From NCBI GenBank assembly GCA_037576195.1, contig CM075101.1, forward strand, positions 32,178,001-32,242,000: a stretch of 64,000 nucleotides of DNA, in the 5' to 3' direction. Position 1 is the first letter of the stretch. The number at the start of each line of letters is the position of its first letter. A model generated the notes under the pieces. That model was not told the DNA's origin. It made no database searches and saw nothing but the letters and a program-made list of their open reading frames with translations. This DNA comes from Phytoseiulus persimilis. Taxonomy: Eukaryota; Arthropoda; Arachnida; Mesostigmata; Phytoseiidae. The position numbers and the translations under genes are program-made. Of this stretch, positions 11,451-24,510 are shown one piece after another.

Positions 11451-13338
11451 CATAGTCATCGTCTGCAAACAGAGAGCAATCGGGAACAGTCTCAGCCGAA
11501 ATTCGGGCATATCAGGTGCTGATAACGCTGCCTTGCGCATTCGCGGAACTCATTAGTTTTCATTTGATTCTCCGTCTCGGGCTCCAGGGAGTCCCTCCAT
11601 CTGAAATTATGAAAAACTGGATTCTCCAGAAGTGATTCAAGTCGCATACTGCTAAGAACTGCGTCATTCTACTCGTGTACGGGAACGTCACGTCGTCCGC
11701 GTTCGGTTGTTGACGGCTCGACATCAACCGGAGCCGTGGGTATGAAAGCCTGCGGAGGAACTTGCGCGAGGATTCCGTTTGTGAACATTTGTCGACATTT
11801 GTACACAACGAATTGGGGCGTTGTACACACAGAAAAAATAAACAAAAGCGCTGTAACACTTTGTCACGTTACTGTCGTTTGATATGTGGCGTGTGGAGAA
11901 CCAATCAGGAAGAAGAAAGGCTGGCAGGCAGTGTCAGACGGGTTGGAGGAAGGGCTGAAGCGACGCGACTCGGCCCGGGCCCGGAGAGTAGCCAAAATGG
12001 TACCGACCAGACTCAGAGGGCCAACAGCGGCTTCCCGAACCGAGCCGGAAAGGAGGGGATGATAATCCAAGACGATGATTTCACATCGATCCCATTTATC
12101 GCGCGGAGGAATCGAATGCTTTTCCGATATCTATGAGCAGCAAGCGCAAGCGACGAAACGCCCCTTCCGTTTAGAGTGAGTCATTTGCTAAGCAAGCCTC
12201 GCCTGCTCGCCATTCGATGACAGAGGCAACCGCAGCTCGTCCTCCGTAAATGGCAGAACAAACAAACGAAAACCAACGAACGAGCCCCGCGCTTGGAGAG
12301 GGGGAACGAGCGCGGCGTTGCGTCGACTTACGGAGACAATGTCAGGAGCAACAGTGAATGATCGAAACCAACCGAGGCAACAGGACGCTGTTGAGCGAGC
12401 GTGCAAGGAATAGTCAACGCGAGGGGGCAGATGTATTGAGAGACGAGGGAAAAAACGAAACAAAAGAAGCACGCTGTGAAAACAGCGAGAAATGAATCGA
12501 GCGTGGTCCGTTTCGGATGCCGATTGTCGTCATTGAGTTCTGCTAAAGAGCTCTCTTCTCGAAAAGAAGGATATCCCGACTGGGGCTTATGAGAGCCATC
12601 TCCGCTTACGATTCGCACAAACCTCCGCGAAGTTCGCGTTGATGTAGCACAGTGAGGGATAGCTTAAGCACCTCTCACAACACAGCCGCGTACGGGAGAC
12701 GGTATTCGAATGAATCGCATACTGTGAAGAGGACGCTCGATCTGTTTCGATGCTGTCATATCGCCCATAGCCAGCGGGCGCTGCCTCCGACTCCAGTATT
12801 TCGGAAACGTGGCATTTCCCGGAGTCTGTTGGAGACTCTCCACAATTCACGCGCTTTCTGGGTTACGCCGGATATCGAAAGCGGTTTCTTGAATGATTTC
12901 CGACCCATGAGGCAGAGGATTTCCGCCATCCTTGGATACCCGCGTGCCTTAAGGATTCTACACGAGTCGCATGTTCTTAGCGTTCCGGAGCAGCTTTTGG
13001 AAAACTCGAATATGTACGGAAATGTTTGTGAGCTCTGATTGAATCGGTTGAACAAAACGAAGGTCGCGAATAGCGCAGTTGCTCCTTCTCCCGCGTACCG
13101 TGGCGATGTTCTCTCATCCGCAGTGAAAAGTAATTTTCCAATCCGTTAGCACTTCTTTCTCCTTCGTGCTCATTCTCGTTCGTTTTCTGACGTCGCCGGC
13201 GGAGACGATGGTTCTACGATTTCTCCGGTGTCGACGTCGTTTTCTCTTGCTCGGACAAAATTAAGCCGCGATTCGTCGCTTTTTTCTGTCGACGCGTCCT
13301 TTCCGGAACGTTTATTTCTCATCATGGAATGAGTCGTT

Positions 13339-13356
13339 GTCGTCAACGTTGACGAC
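13339..13356 (+). other. 18-bp perfect palindrome
   Basis: gtcgtcaacgttgacgac reads identically on both strands. It sits within a cgtc/gacg-rich patch (13320-13380), so it may simply reflect local repetition. Confidence 0.4.
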
Positions 13357-16300
13357 GTCTCGGTAGACGACGACGTCAAATAGAACTAACAGGCGGATGG
13401 GAGAAACCGTGGAGAACGAGTCACCGAAAGAAGCCTGAGTGCTACTCACCCGTTCGTCCGCCGCTCACGCGTCTGCTGAATTAGTTTCCCACCCTCTATC
13501 CTTTTCTTCCCTAATTTTTCCGTTTCCCCAGTGCGAGAGATCGCGTACAGTCCGCTGTTGTCGTCTCGCATTTCGTCTGCTCCTCCTTCTGCTCTGCTCT
13601 CGATCCCCTTTGCTGGCTTTTCCTCTCCTCGTACCCGCTATCCTCAGAGTTGTGTCCCCCAAGTTGGGATTCTGTTATCTATGCACTCCTCGCTGCGCTC
13701 TTCCCGTGCTGTTTGCCTTCACTATGGCCGCCCGACATCATCCCTTGCCCTTTCACTCTCGCGTTATCTTCCTACATGTTGATGTTCGAGCTTCCCTCAG
13801 CCCAACCTCTCCCCAAGTGATCCTTCCACTCTCCTCAGCCCCGTCCCCTTCTTCGCCCGGACTCCCCTTCCTCGGCTCCTGGTGAATGTATCATTGTTGC
13901 TATTAAAAGCGTCCTCGCTTATACAACGATGCTGTTCTTTCGCCTCCTTCCAGCTCCATTACAGCTGCTTCGATGCAAGCCGATTTCTCCGCTCTGTCTT
14001 GGGACGCTCCAGGGGCTTGGCGAGCATCCATTGCCCGACGACAGGATTTTTCACTCGACTCTCATTGTACGAGCCCCTGTCAGTATTCCCTGAGTTTTCC
14101 AGCTCCTGGCTTCGGTTATCGACCCAGCTCGGTTCTATCCTCTTCCGTTGAAAAGAAAAGGAGGCAGAGAGATTGTCAAATCGTGGTTCTTTTTATTCGC
14201 TTGAGTCAAGTCTTTTCCTTGTTTCCGGCAACTCGAGCGTCTTCCTCCGATAGGCGACGACTACGAGATCGCAATGCAACGATGTCGGGCCCGTTGCTGC
14301 CCAGGTCGTATAAGACCGTTTCCCTCAGAAGAACGAATTGCTTTCGGCTCGTATTTTCCTTCAAGGTTTCGAGCTTGCGCCCTGGTACGACTTGCCTCGC
14401 GTCAGTTCGTCAGCGAGCCGAACGGAAAGCACTTTTCTTCCGTGCCGTGTCTGGACATCTCTCTCCGCGCGTCAATCATGGAAGCTGACCGCGGATTCCG
14501 CCGGACGCACGAAGCGCAAAGTTTTCGGAAAACAGGAGATGAAGTTTTGTGCGACGGAAGTCGACCATCTCTCTTAGTTGGCCAGCGACTCGAAGCGGCG
14601 GGTGAGGGGTGGGAAAACCCGAGAATATGGTAGAAAAGGAGAAGCGTAAATCTCGGAGTATGGAGTGAGTCTATGCTGTGATCGGCTGAGGTATGAGCGT
14701 GCAAACTCCCGAACGCAGTGGAATTATAGCTCGGCTGATCCGATCTGGGGAATTTTTCGCCAGCGCCGCACCGCTAATCATCCGAGCTATCGAGGAGCTC
14801 GCAGAGCAATATCTGCTAGTAATCATGATTCCTGCTCTTTAGTTTTCCCGAAATCCTGAAAACAGCGATAGCTCGACACTGTCGGTGGCCGCTGCAGCAT
14901 CGCATGACAACAGTTCGAGGGACAGGCTCCATGACGGCAAAACTCGAGGCGAACTTCCAACCGTCCATCTCTCAGCCGTGAGAGACCCACCGTCGAAGTT
15001 GAAACCCAGTTTGATGATTTCATTCTGAATTGTCCTTCGCTCTCCGGACGCACGAAACTGTTTATCCCTCGGCGACAAGATGTATACCTGGGAGGAAAGA
15101 GAGTTGCGAAACGAAATCGTCCCACAACAGAATAATGACTTTGTGAGCATGAAAAAACAAACTACCTGAAGAGCATCAACTCGGGGTGATCGGAGAGAGC
15201 TCCGCGATCCTTTCTTCTTTCCTCGTCTCCGTCCCTTATCTCAAAGTTCAGATGAACGGCACGAATCCGATGCAGGATTAGAGATGCGAGCGCCTTCGGA
15301 TTTACCGTCGTGAATAGTGGACAACGAAAAGAGATTTCGAAAGTGCGCCGTCATCACCTGAGCTCCGTTGCCGAAAGAGCTGCAGTCGCTTCTTCCCGTT
15401 CGCGACTGTCTGTCTGGCTGACTGACTGACTGATTCTCCCTACGGGCTTGGCACGTTATTTATTTATTGTGCGCTCATAATGACGCACATCGTTTCCTGC
15501 TAAGCTCCTTTGCCTCCAGCTCCCTACTTTGCTTCATCGAAGCATCGAGACATTATAGGGGACAAGTCACAGACTCTCCCATCGGCCAGCTGATGCTAGT
15601 TCGCACTCTACCGCCCCCGCTAACCGGGCGGCGGATCGAGACTTCCCGGCTGTAAAGTTGTCGATTTTCTTGAGTTATCATTTTTTCGCTGATGAACCAG
15701 AGCCCCTTCTTCCGATATCTTCATTGGAGCAGTACTTGTCACTGCGGACATTCCGTGGCAGAATCCGAACCGCGCCGACCACTCATCGATTGTCGCTGCG
15801 TACGCATCATTCTCTCCGCTCGTCACATGAAACCGACGTCCGTTGCAATCAGCAGGAAACAGCGAGAGTACATGGTCCCGCTCGCTGCGAGGCCTGAGAC
15901 GTTCCTCATTGGAAACGCATCTGAGTTTAGTGGTGCCAGACGTCGGAGCGTCGCGAAGGCGACACCGTGGCAATCTCGGTAATCGGCTGCGAGCGATGCT
16001 CTTGGGAATTAAAAAAACTGCACGAAAATCCGGGTCAAGCGAATTATCACAGTTGTCAGAACTGCAGAGAACAAGATATGAAGCTCGGGGCACTGCCGAA
16101 ATCGCGTCACTCCACCCCGAACGAGGAAGATACTAATTGGCGTGTCATTACGAGGAGGCCAGAGAGCGGTGAGCTCTTCTCCTTCTTCTCCATTTGCTTC
16201 GCTCGGAAACATCCACTCGTGAACGACAAGCAGATCGTGCGGTCATGATCCGACGAAGTTCATGCTCTTACCAACCTAGCAGGTACTCTGCACGTTTCCC

Positions 16301-17954
16301 GGCATGCCAGCGTGGGCGATGAGATCGCAACATTTCGACAAACAATAGGAACTTAGTTAGAAAGTTGGCGCGGTCTTTCGGAAGTAGAGTTGAAAGGGTT
16401 TCCGGGTTGATAGTCAGGAGCTCCGCAGAAGGCTCGAGCTTTTAGTGACTAGTCCGATATCGTTCGTGCTATTGCTGCGTCGTGTTGTGTCCACCTGTCG
16501 AAGGGATGTGAGGGGTCATTGCATTCACTTGGTTTCGCGTGGCCATTTACCACGTGCTGGCTTCGTTGGTGGGATTGTCTGTTAGTTCCTAAGTCGGCTG
16601 TACAAAGTTATCCCAGAACGGAGAGCTTTGTTAGCACAAAAGAGAGCTGTGCGCTCGACGGGATGCGCGGATTAAGAGAAAGTTGACCCTCCGGAGGGTT
16701 CGACCAAATCCGCTAGCCCCGGCGCTCTGGGGATCCGAATACTCCATCTGTGTGCCCCGCCCGAGACCTGTCATGAGCGGATATTCCGTTCTAGATATTC
16801 TCTCGATTCAGAAACGAAACCACGGTCGTTCTCGGTTCGACGTCCCTCATGACATGGTATTGTTGCGATGACTTTGGAGCGCTTCCTCAGGCGTCGGATC
16901 GAAGATGCTATGAATGATCTCGGCGGTGTGCGCAGTACCGCGTCGTCAGGTCGAATGAATTTTTCCACAGAGCCGAACATGCAGGGGTGAGAACGGGCAC
17001 GATACACTCGGGGAACGCTGGCGCCTCGCTAGCGAGAGAACGTGTCGATCAGAAGCGCACGGATGGACAACAGCGACCTTCCCGTTTCCGTGGTCCCTTC
17101 TCCGCTGCGGACCGTCCTTCTCTCGTATAAGTTTAAAGCCTGCGGCGGGGATCTGATAGCGGCGGATACTACGCAGAGATGAAAGGCTCAAAAGGCTGAA
17201 AGCTCCAGCAACAGCAGCCAGGAACGGAAAAGCTTTTGTGCGGACTGAGGTATCTTCTCGGCCTTCGTGCATTCGGCGTCAATGCATTGAACTGCACCAA
17301 CAGCGGCACTGCACCCTCGAATAGGAGCGAAGCAACAGCGGCGGCCGGACTCGCCTGCTGGCTTACGGCAGGCATTGACTTCTATTCGTTGGAGCGACAC
17401 TGAGTAAACTCTCGCTCCTCGGAGGTTCCACACATTTGCTCCCACTTTCATGCTCTCCTCCGACCTCGATGCGAGGCGTTTCCGCTGGATTCCAGTAGCT
17501 TTCGTTCAGATGCCCGACGCCTCTCAGTCTGTTCCTCACACAAACTGAAAAGAACAATCTCGAAGTCCAGAGATAGCGAGTGACAAACTGCGAGAGGCGC
17601 AGCGGTGGTGGAGGCCGCGGTTGAAGCCACCGTCGGCGGGAGCTCGAAACAAGCGGATGGCGGTCCACCGTGGCGACTGAACAGTGCCATTCTGTACGGT
17701 ACTTGGGTACGATTGTGCCATGCTCCAAACGTTCACAATTTTTTTTTCCAGGACGGCCCTCTAGGACTCGTGTGTGTTGCCGCTTAGGATCGCTTCCTCA
17801 CTCTTGTCGTCCCAGGTGCTTACCCGCTCGTCTGCGCGCTTGGTTGGTTGTTCGGCTCAAAGAATCGCGCCGTGATGGGAGATTGAAAAACTTCGGACAT
17901 CATGCAGCAGGACCACTGCGGAGAGAGACCGGAGCAGAAACTGAATTATTCATG

Positions 17955-18030
17955 AGAAAGGCTACTACGAATACTACAAGGACTACGACAACGACGACTG
18001 CCGCCGCTGCCACCACCACCATGACGACTA
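17955..18030 (+). repeat. Trinucleotide-rich low-complexity tract
   Basis: Imperfect triplet repeats: act-acg, then acg-acg, gcc-gcc and cac-cac-cac, followed by atgacgac. All frames read as low-complexity Thr/Asp/Ala/His runs, which explains the Thr-rich ORF that crosses it. No function is indicated. Confidence 0.6.
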
Positions 18031-21000
18031 GCGCCCTGCTCGCCTTCCTCCTCTCCTCCTGCCCCTTAAATCCTGGACGGCAAGCGTTCGAGCCGGGCTG
18101 ATACAATATGAGAGGAGAAATCGAGTTCACCAAATGCCAACCGCCTCAGAGAGAGTCTTGCGGGCCGCCACAGACTACGAACCGACGGACATGACGCGAA
18201 ATGTGGGTTTCCTCCTCTGCCGCCGTTGCCACATCCCACCGCCACTTTGCAAACTGCTTTTCTTGACGTGGCGAAAGAACTCCCTCTATCTCGCATCTGT
18301 TCGGGCCCTGCGCGTTTCTTGTCCGGTCCGGACAACCTGGAGTCGAGAATTGTCAATCGTATTTTTCTGTTCCTTCCCCATTCTGAATTCCGTTCCGCGG
18401 CCTCCTCCCCTCTTTCCCCGGTCGAGCTTGGATTACGACTTTCTCCGAGAGAGAACAGAGAGACCCATCGAGGAACAAGTGCTGGAAAGGCGGACCCGCC
18501 TCCAGTCAGGATAATATGGGGCGCCACTCCACTTTGCTACGGGCAGCGAGTGCGAGACAACAAGAACGGCCGAATAAGTAAGTGTCGCGAATCGCTCCAA
18601 GGAACCCTGTTCGATAACTTTCCTCCGTTCCTTGCAACGCGAGTCCACCCGGGCATTCAAAGCCAGAAGTCGAAAGGTTCGAGATCGCTAATCTTCGTCC
18701 TGATCGGTGGATGGCTCTTCATGTCGGAGACGAGCTGATCCTGCAGACAGCAGTCCAGTTTTCGGGAACCATTGAGCCGACTTCGATTGTGCGGAAAAAC
18801 CTGTGGATCTATGCGCATGAGTAACTCTGGTGCTGCGGTAAGGGTAGCTCCCCTTTACCGACTTGACCAAGAGGCTGGCACCAAAATATCTCGCGCAAGT
18901 GGCCGACTTTCGGCATCGAAACCGTGTCGCTCCAGGTCGCGAGACGTCGACCTTTGGCAACGGCAACAGGCCGTGCCACGCACACCCGTTATGAAATTAT
19001 TGATATTCGCATGCTTCGGCAAGCGAAGGTCACCCTCTCACAGACGGCACCGGCTCCGTTCCAGGAGAAAACTGATATGAAAGGAGGATGTTGGCGATAA
19101 GGAAGAAAGAATGATCGCGTGAGATGAGAAGGTTCACCGAGCCTAAGTATAATATAAGAATGCCTGCTAACGAGATCAATGGTGTCCGTCACTCACTCAG
19201 GCCCGGTCTAATATCTGGAATTCTCTGATCACTCAGGAGCGAGACAAAAGCTCGAATTCCGCCGGCGAAGAATAAAAGTGCAGGTGTTCACGGGCCTCTC
19301 TTCCATTGATTCGCTCGCGAAGGTAAAAACCGGCGGATGAAGAGCTTTTATCTACTTGGAGCGGTTTGAATGGATTCGAGCGTGAACGTGGGAAATTACA
19401 AATTCAAAACCTCGCGTCTCCCAAATGTGCGATTCTTTCGGCTGATCATCGCATTCCTCTATTGTGTGGCCGAGATCGAATTCTGCGACTCCTGAGGTCG
19501 TTATCCGCTGTTCGGAATGGATGCGCTCTGCTGGCTGGCGTCAGCCAAACCTCGGAACACGTAGTCCACGTGACTACGAATCCAGAGACTCAGGAATGTC
19601 AAATCCTCGACGTGACGAGCTCTTGCGCCCGCGGACGGGATGTATTTCAATATTGAAGTAAGTGCCGACGGGTTGTTATTTCTCCCTCTGTCAATACTCC
19701 CGTGAGGAGGAGTCCTCGTATTCTGCTGGACATGCGACGGAAGCAAACGCCGAAACTTGATCGATGGTTGGGAGTCTTTCAGAGCTCCCGGAGTCAATGC
19801 AGCCAAGGACGACGGCGCCATCACCGCCTCTGTTGAAAGAACGGAGAGAAGATGCGCAAGAACAGATCAACATATGTCGAACCTCAGCGGGCCCGGAGGC
19901 CTCAGCGCCAGTTGGAGTCGTTCACTCCAACGTATTTTTCCCTCGGCTAGTCCCCGTATCGATGGATTCACAGAAGGAAGCTCATCTACCTGCTGCGGGA
20001 TGCCGATTGATGTGATATCTCGGTCTTTCCTGAGTCACCTCGTGGCATCACGCAGCTCGCCGACCCGCGCGTATGAATTAGAAAACCTCGGAGGAGTAAC
20101 GCCGGTTGATCGGCCGTTGATCGGGAGCGAGGATCGAAAGCATTTGAAGAGCCCGGACTCGGATTTCCTTGAGTCGAGTTTTCAGTCGGAAATTCGTCGA
20201 ACCCATTTCCGACAACGTTATTCTGCCCTCTCTCCTCGTAAACGCTTCACACCTTGTTTCCCTCCACTCCTAGCGTTTCGGAGGAGAGCGCGAAATATCG
20301 TTGTCGGAAATCGGTCCGATGAATCACTGACTGAAAACCCGACTTTTATGAAGGAGTTCAGTTACGACGTCTTGAGTCTGCGCCCTCCATTTGCTCCCTC
20401 CAGTATGGTTCCTGTTATACGCTCGGATGTCCCAGGAGTGGATTGGGAGCGATTCCGACTGCCATGAACTTGAACGCGCTCTCGGAGTGATTTATCACAC
20501 ATTCAGTAGTTCTCTCCCAGAGATCTCATTCGGATACCCCGTTCCCGTTCGAACTGGAAGTTTGAAAGCGGATTTGGATTTTCGATGATTCACCACCAGT
20601 TTCCGCGTTCCAGTGCACGATTCCACAGCGAGAATATCTCGAAATCTGGCTCATATCGAAATCCAATGAGGATTTTTACCACTAGTTTGGAGCCTTTCAA
20701 AAGCGACAAGAGCCGGGTCGGCTCGCCAGCAGCAGAATACGCGAGGTTCGAGTTCCAATGACATGAATGACCGAGTAATACTTGGCTGCGCCTCCGATCT
20801 CCGAGACAGTCCTCAGACACAGCCTTCGTAGCCCGTGGGATTATTTCTCGAGTTGAGATGCTCTGTAAACTCAAAAAGACTACTATTCTCGAGAACACCT
20901 GCTGTTTGAATACGAGATCGAAAATTACGTGGTGAACGTACCGGTCACGACCTACTCGACGCACCCCGCCTCTGCCAGCTGATCGCGCAGGCACTGGCGC

Positions 21001-24000
21001 ATTTGTCTAGAATCGAGAGCGAAATAGATTCTCGGTCCGCGTAAAAAAGCTGTTCCGCGTTTCGAATTCTGAGGCAGACTTCGTCAGCAATCATGCTCAC
21101 TAGCTTCCGGCAAAAGGACTCGAACCCAGGGCAAACGATGCTTATTGAGCATTCAAGCGTTTCGTAGCACAGGGAAAGAAGGGATCAAGTTGTTCGGCGT
21201 CCAGGTTGATAGCGTGAGAGAGAATAGAAACTCGAGGTTCTTGGGGACAATCTTTCAACGGTGTGCACCCAGGAACCTCCTTGGAATCGAGAAGTGGGCC
21301 ATGATCGTTCGCTTCCCCTTCGCGCACCGCCGCTGCTGACGACTACATCGCCGCGACCAAAAGGAGCACGACAGCATAATCAGCGACTGAAACCCTAGAG
21401 GTGCTACCCGTCAGTGAATCCAATGACTATCATTGCTCGAGGTTTTTGAGGAACGGGAGGAATGAGACGCGGCGTTGGATGGAATGCGGGGTACGAGCCC
21501 CGACTCGCTTCTCCACTTAGACGGCACTGAAATATGAGTTCTACTGGAACAAGGATCCTATCATCGGTCAATCACGCTGTGCAAGCCGTCGTGAGTCTTA
21601 CTTGCGGTTCAACGCGCGACAGTTCCTTCCGTCAAGATCCGACTTCCATCGTTCCGATTTTTTCCCCGCATTTATTCAACATCCACATTGAGCTGTCCTC
21701 TATCTTCCTCTCTAATTCCCGCCCTCACTCTCTCCTCTCCGACTCGCTCCCTATCCTCAGGCGGTAGGGACAGTGCCTCGAGAGTTCAATGAGCATTGAA
21801 GATCCTCCGTCAAGCTCGCTGTCGTCAATGTCTTATAGCAGGGAGCGGCGGAATGAATTTCGTGCTCTGTAACAGAGTCAGGCGCTCGATGATTCGATCT
21901 GAAATTTGGTTTGCGAGTTTTCAAGGATTTCCGAATCCGCATCGAAGGACCCTCAGAAGAGAGGGAAGGTGAAGGACGCGATTTTCATTTGACATTTCAA
22001 AATTGCAGCGGTACGACTGGGTGGAGAGCAGTCTCGACTGTCGGCCATTCGGTTCGCTGCCTGAATGGATAGATGGATGGACGGGCGCATGCATGCGGAG
22101 CTGTGCACGCATAGTTTTTCTTTCGCTATTGCCATTTCATCGGGACGTGCATCGCATGCCGAAATGATCGGTCCTCCGTGTTGCTTTGAACTCGCATCTT
22201 TTGTAGTGAAAGGAGATGGGACCGAGCAAGAGGGAAGAGAAAGACGAGGCGGAAGAGATCTACATACAGATGGTTCCGTTCCTTCCGTTCTGTCATGTAG
22301 TCGTAGTCCGATTCCCCTCGCTGGAAAACGTGCGTAACGAGAATCATGGAGAAACGGAATCGAGCCAGACAGCTTCGCCCGTCGAGCTGTGCATTTGGCA
22401 AGCTCGACCAGCTCCCTGATGGGCGATGAGCGAATCACAACCTCATTCCGGAGCAGGTGTCGCTTCGAGCCAGAGACAATTAACTCGTCCCCTACTCGCG
22501 CAACCTTTCTACACAGCTCTCCGGTGAAATGGGCGGCGATCAGGTGATTGCTCGCAGGCGTGCTGAGAATAATGTCCCGATTGAAACGCTTTTTGGGTTC
22601 CGGGTCGAATGACAAGCTCCCAGCCGGGGACTTGCCAGAATTCCACACCAACGGAGCTCTGGAACTCTATGAATCTTATCTAGCCTCAACCTCCATCCGC
22701 AAGCACACGAACCAGTTTGGAGTTCGAGAACACTCGGAAAACACGTCGTGGTGTCAATAGTTTTTCCCAACATCCTGCAGGCAAAATCAGGCATTACCGT
22801 ATAATTGCCAGCTCACAAACTCGCTGCGTTCGTATTCCTTCTCCTCGGAGCATAGCTTCTTCGGAATCAGTTCGGAAACAAATAACATTCGAGTAAAAGA
22901 TCCGGTGTTTAGGTCGCCAACGAGTCATCGCCAGGGCTGCCCCTGTCCACTCGATTCACTCCGCGACAAATGCTGCCCTAATTCGTTAGTTTATGGGCGC
23001 ACTTCACCGGAAGCCCGTAGATGCAGGGACACGCTTGACATGTTTTTTGAAGGCATGTGTTCCGTTATCGCTCGACCCCACTCGGTTATCCATAGCACAG
23101 GAGCCATGATTGTACTGGAGCTGAGTGTCTGAAGCTCTTCCCCATCCATCCCCTGCTCACATCCCCTCTGCAGCAGACTCGTATTCTGTCCCGTGACGAA
23201 GTGCTAGTGATCTCTCTCGAGAACGGCACGGATCGCTGGAAACGACGACGTATCCATCGCTGGCCCCGTTCGGGCGTCGACGATGACGCCAGCCACGACA
23301 GTAACTGAGAATACGTCTAAACGGGGACTGGTTTCCGCAGAGTTTCATGGTACCGCGAACGGTCCCGGGTTGCGATGCTGTCCACGTGCACGTTCCGTTC
23401 TTGAATCATAATCCATCATCACGTAGGACTTTCGAGAAACCGGTCTCAAAGCTTCGTTTCGACTTCCACTGACTGAACCTCCTTCACTGCAATAGAACGG
23501 AAATTATCTGAATCGAACCGAGGTGAAGTAGGGCCAAACTTCCGATTTCGGAGCCTCGGTTCGGGAACATATGAACCAGCGACACTGTTCCAGAGAGGCA
23601 GCAGAAATCACCTGAGCCATCTGAGCTGTGTCGGGGTCAGAGTTACCCCGCGAAGTCCGAGATGTGCCCGAAAGATGATTCATGCTCCAACAGTTTGAAT
23701 GTATCGTTCGATCCATCTATGGGGAGTATATGGGTTGCAAAGCGAGGCTATCGCTTCCGCGATCGGATATGAATTGAGATGTGGCTCTCGCCTGATCAAC
23801 GATAGGATCGAACTGAATTCAAGAGTGGCTTGTGTCCCACCTCTTCCGTTAATGGCTCGAGACGGCTTCCGACCGATGTCAGCAGTGGAAGTGAATACGG
23901 TAATCGATTAGTGATCAAGAAGAGTAATCTGAGAGATTTGATGTAGACTGTGTGTCAAATCCGTTATCTTTATGGACAGGTCGGGGCAGAGCTCGCCCAT

Positions 24001-24192
24001 ACAGAAGATACGGGATTCGGAGGAACTCTGCAGAGATAGAAAGTGAAATACAACTCTATCGGGTATCATGTCAACCGTCTGAGATTGTTTACAGCCGACG
24101 GAAATGGTAGCAGCCCCCACGAGGTCGTGTTCGACTGCTGTTCGTTCCGATCCATGAATATCCGTGAAAGAGTAGTTTGACACACATGTTGA

Positions 24193-24510
24193 GATTCGGG
24201 CCTAATATTGTCTGTAGTATTCGGAGAGTTCCTAATGAATAGAGCCCTCATGGATAGCTACTTTGATGAATTACCTCTCGGCCAGGGGTACTCAAATATT
24301 CAGCCGTTAGACCTCACGGGATCCGGATGGACATTTGACTGCACAGATTCATTTTCGCAAGTTCCCTTAATTATTCATGGACCGGCGGAGATGGAAGCTG
24401 TACAATTGTTGCAAAGGTTGAGGCCACTTCCCAATAATACAACTCTCATTATCGTCCGTTTGATGGGTCAGCCAATAGACCTTGATAGCGAGGTGCATAA
24501 AAGTTATTGA
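24193..24510 (+). CDS. Unidentified coding-like ORF
   Basis: About 105 codons open from just after a stop at 24190 to TGA at 24508. The translation has a balanced, protein-like composition (YFDELPLGQGYSNIQPLDL; later LLQRLRPLPNNTTLIIVRLM) and lies in a locally AT-richer stretch. The upstream stop means it is a fragment, an internal exon or a chance ORF. No domain is recognised and no good splice or start context was confirmed. Confidence 0.15.
   Translation, partial: DSGLILSVVFGEFLMNRALMDSYFDELPLGQGYSNIQPLDLTGSGWTFDCTDSFSQVPLIIHGPAEMEAVQLLQRLRPLPNNTTLIIVRLMGQPIDLDSEVHKSY

Noticed and set aside
13439-13885. 148-codon Ser/Leu/Pro-rich ORF
   Set aside because: Produced by CT-rich low-complexity DNA; not protein-like.
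19757-20467. 236-codon ORF
   Set aside because: No domain, signal or membrane segment; composition reads as random translation; no splice evidence.
21953-22651. 232-codon minus-strand ORF
   Set aside because: No recognisable family, and competing plus frames are also open.
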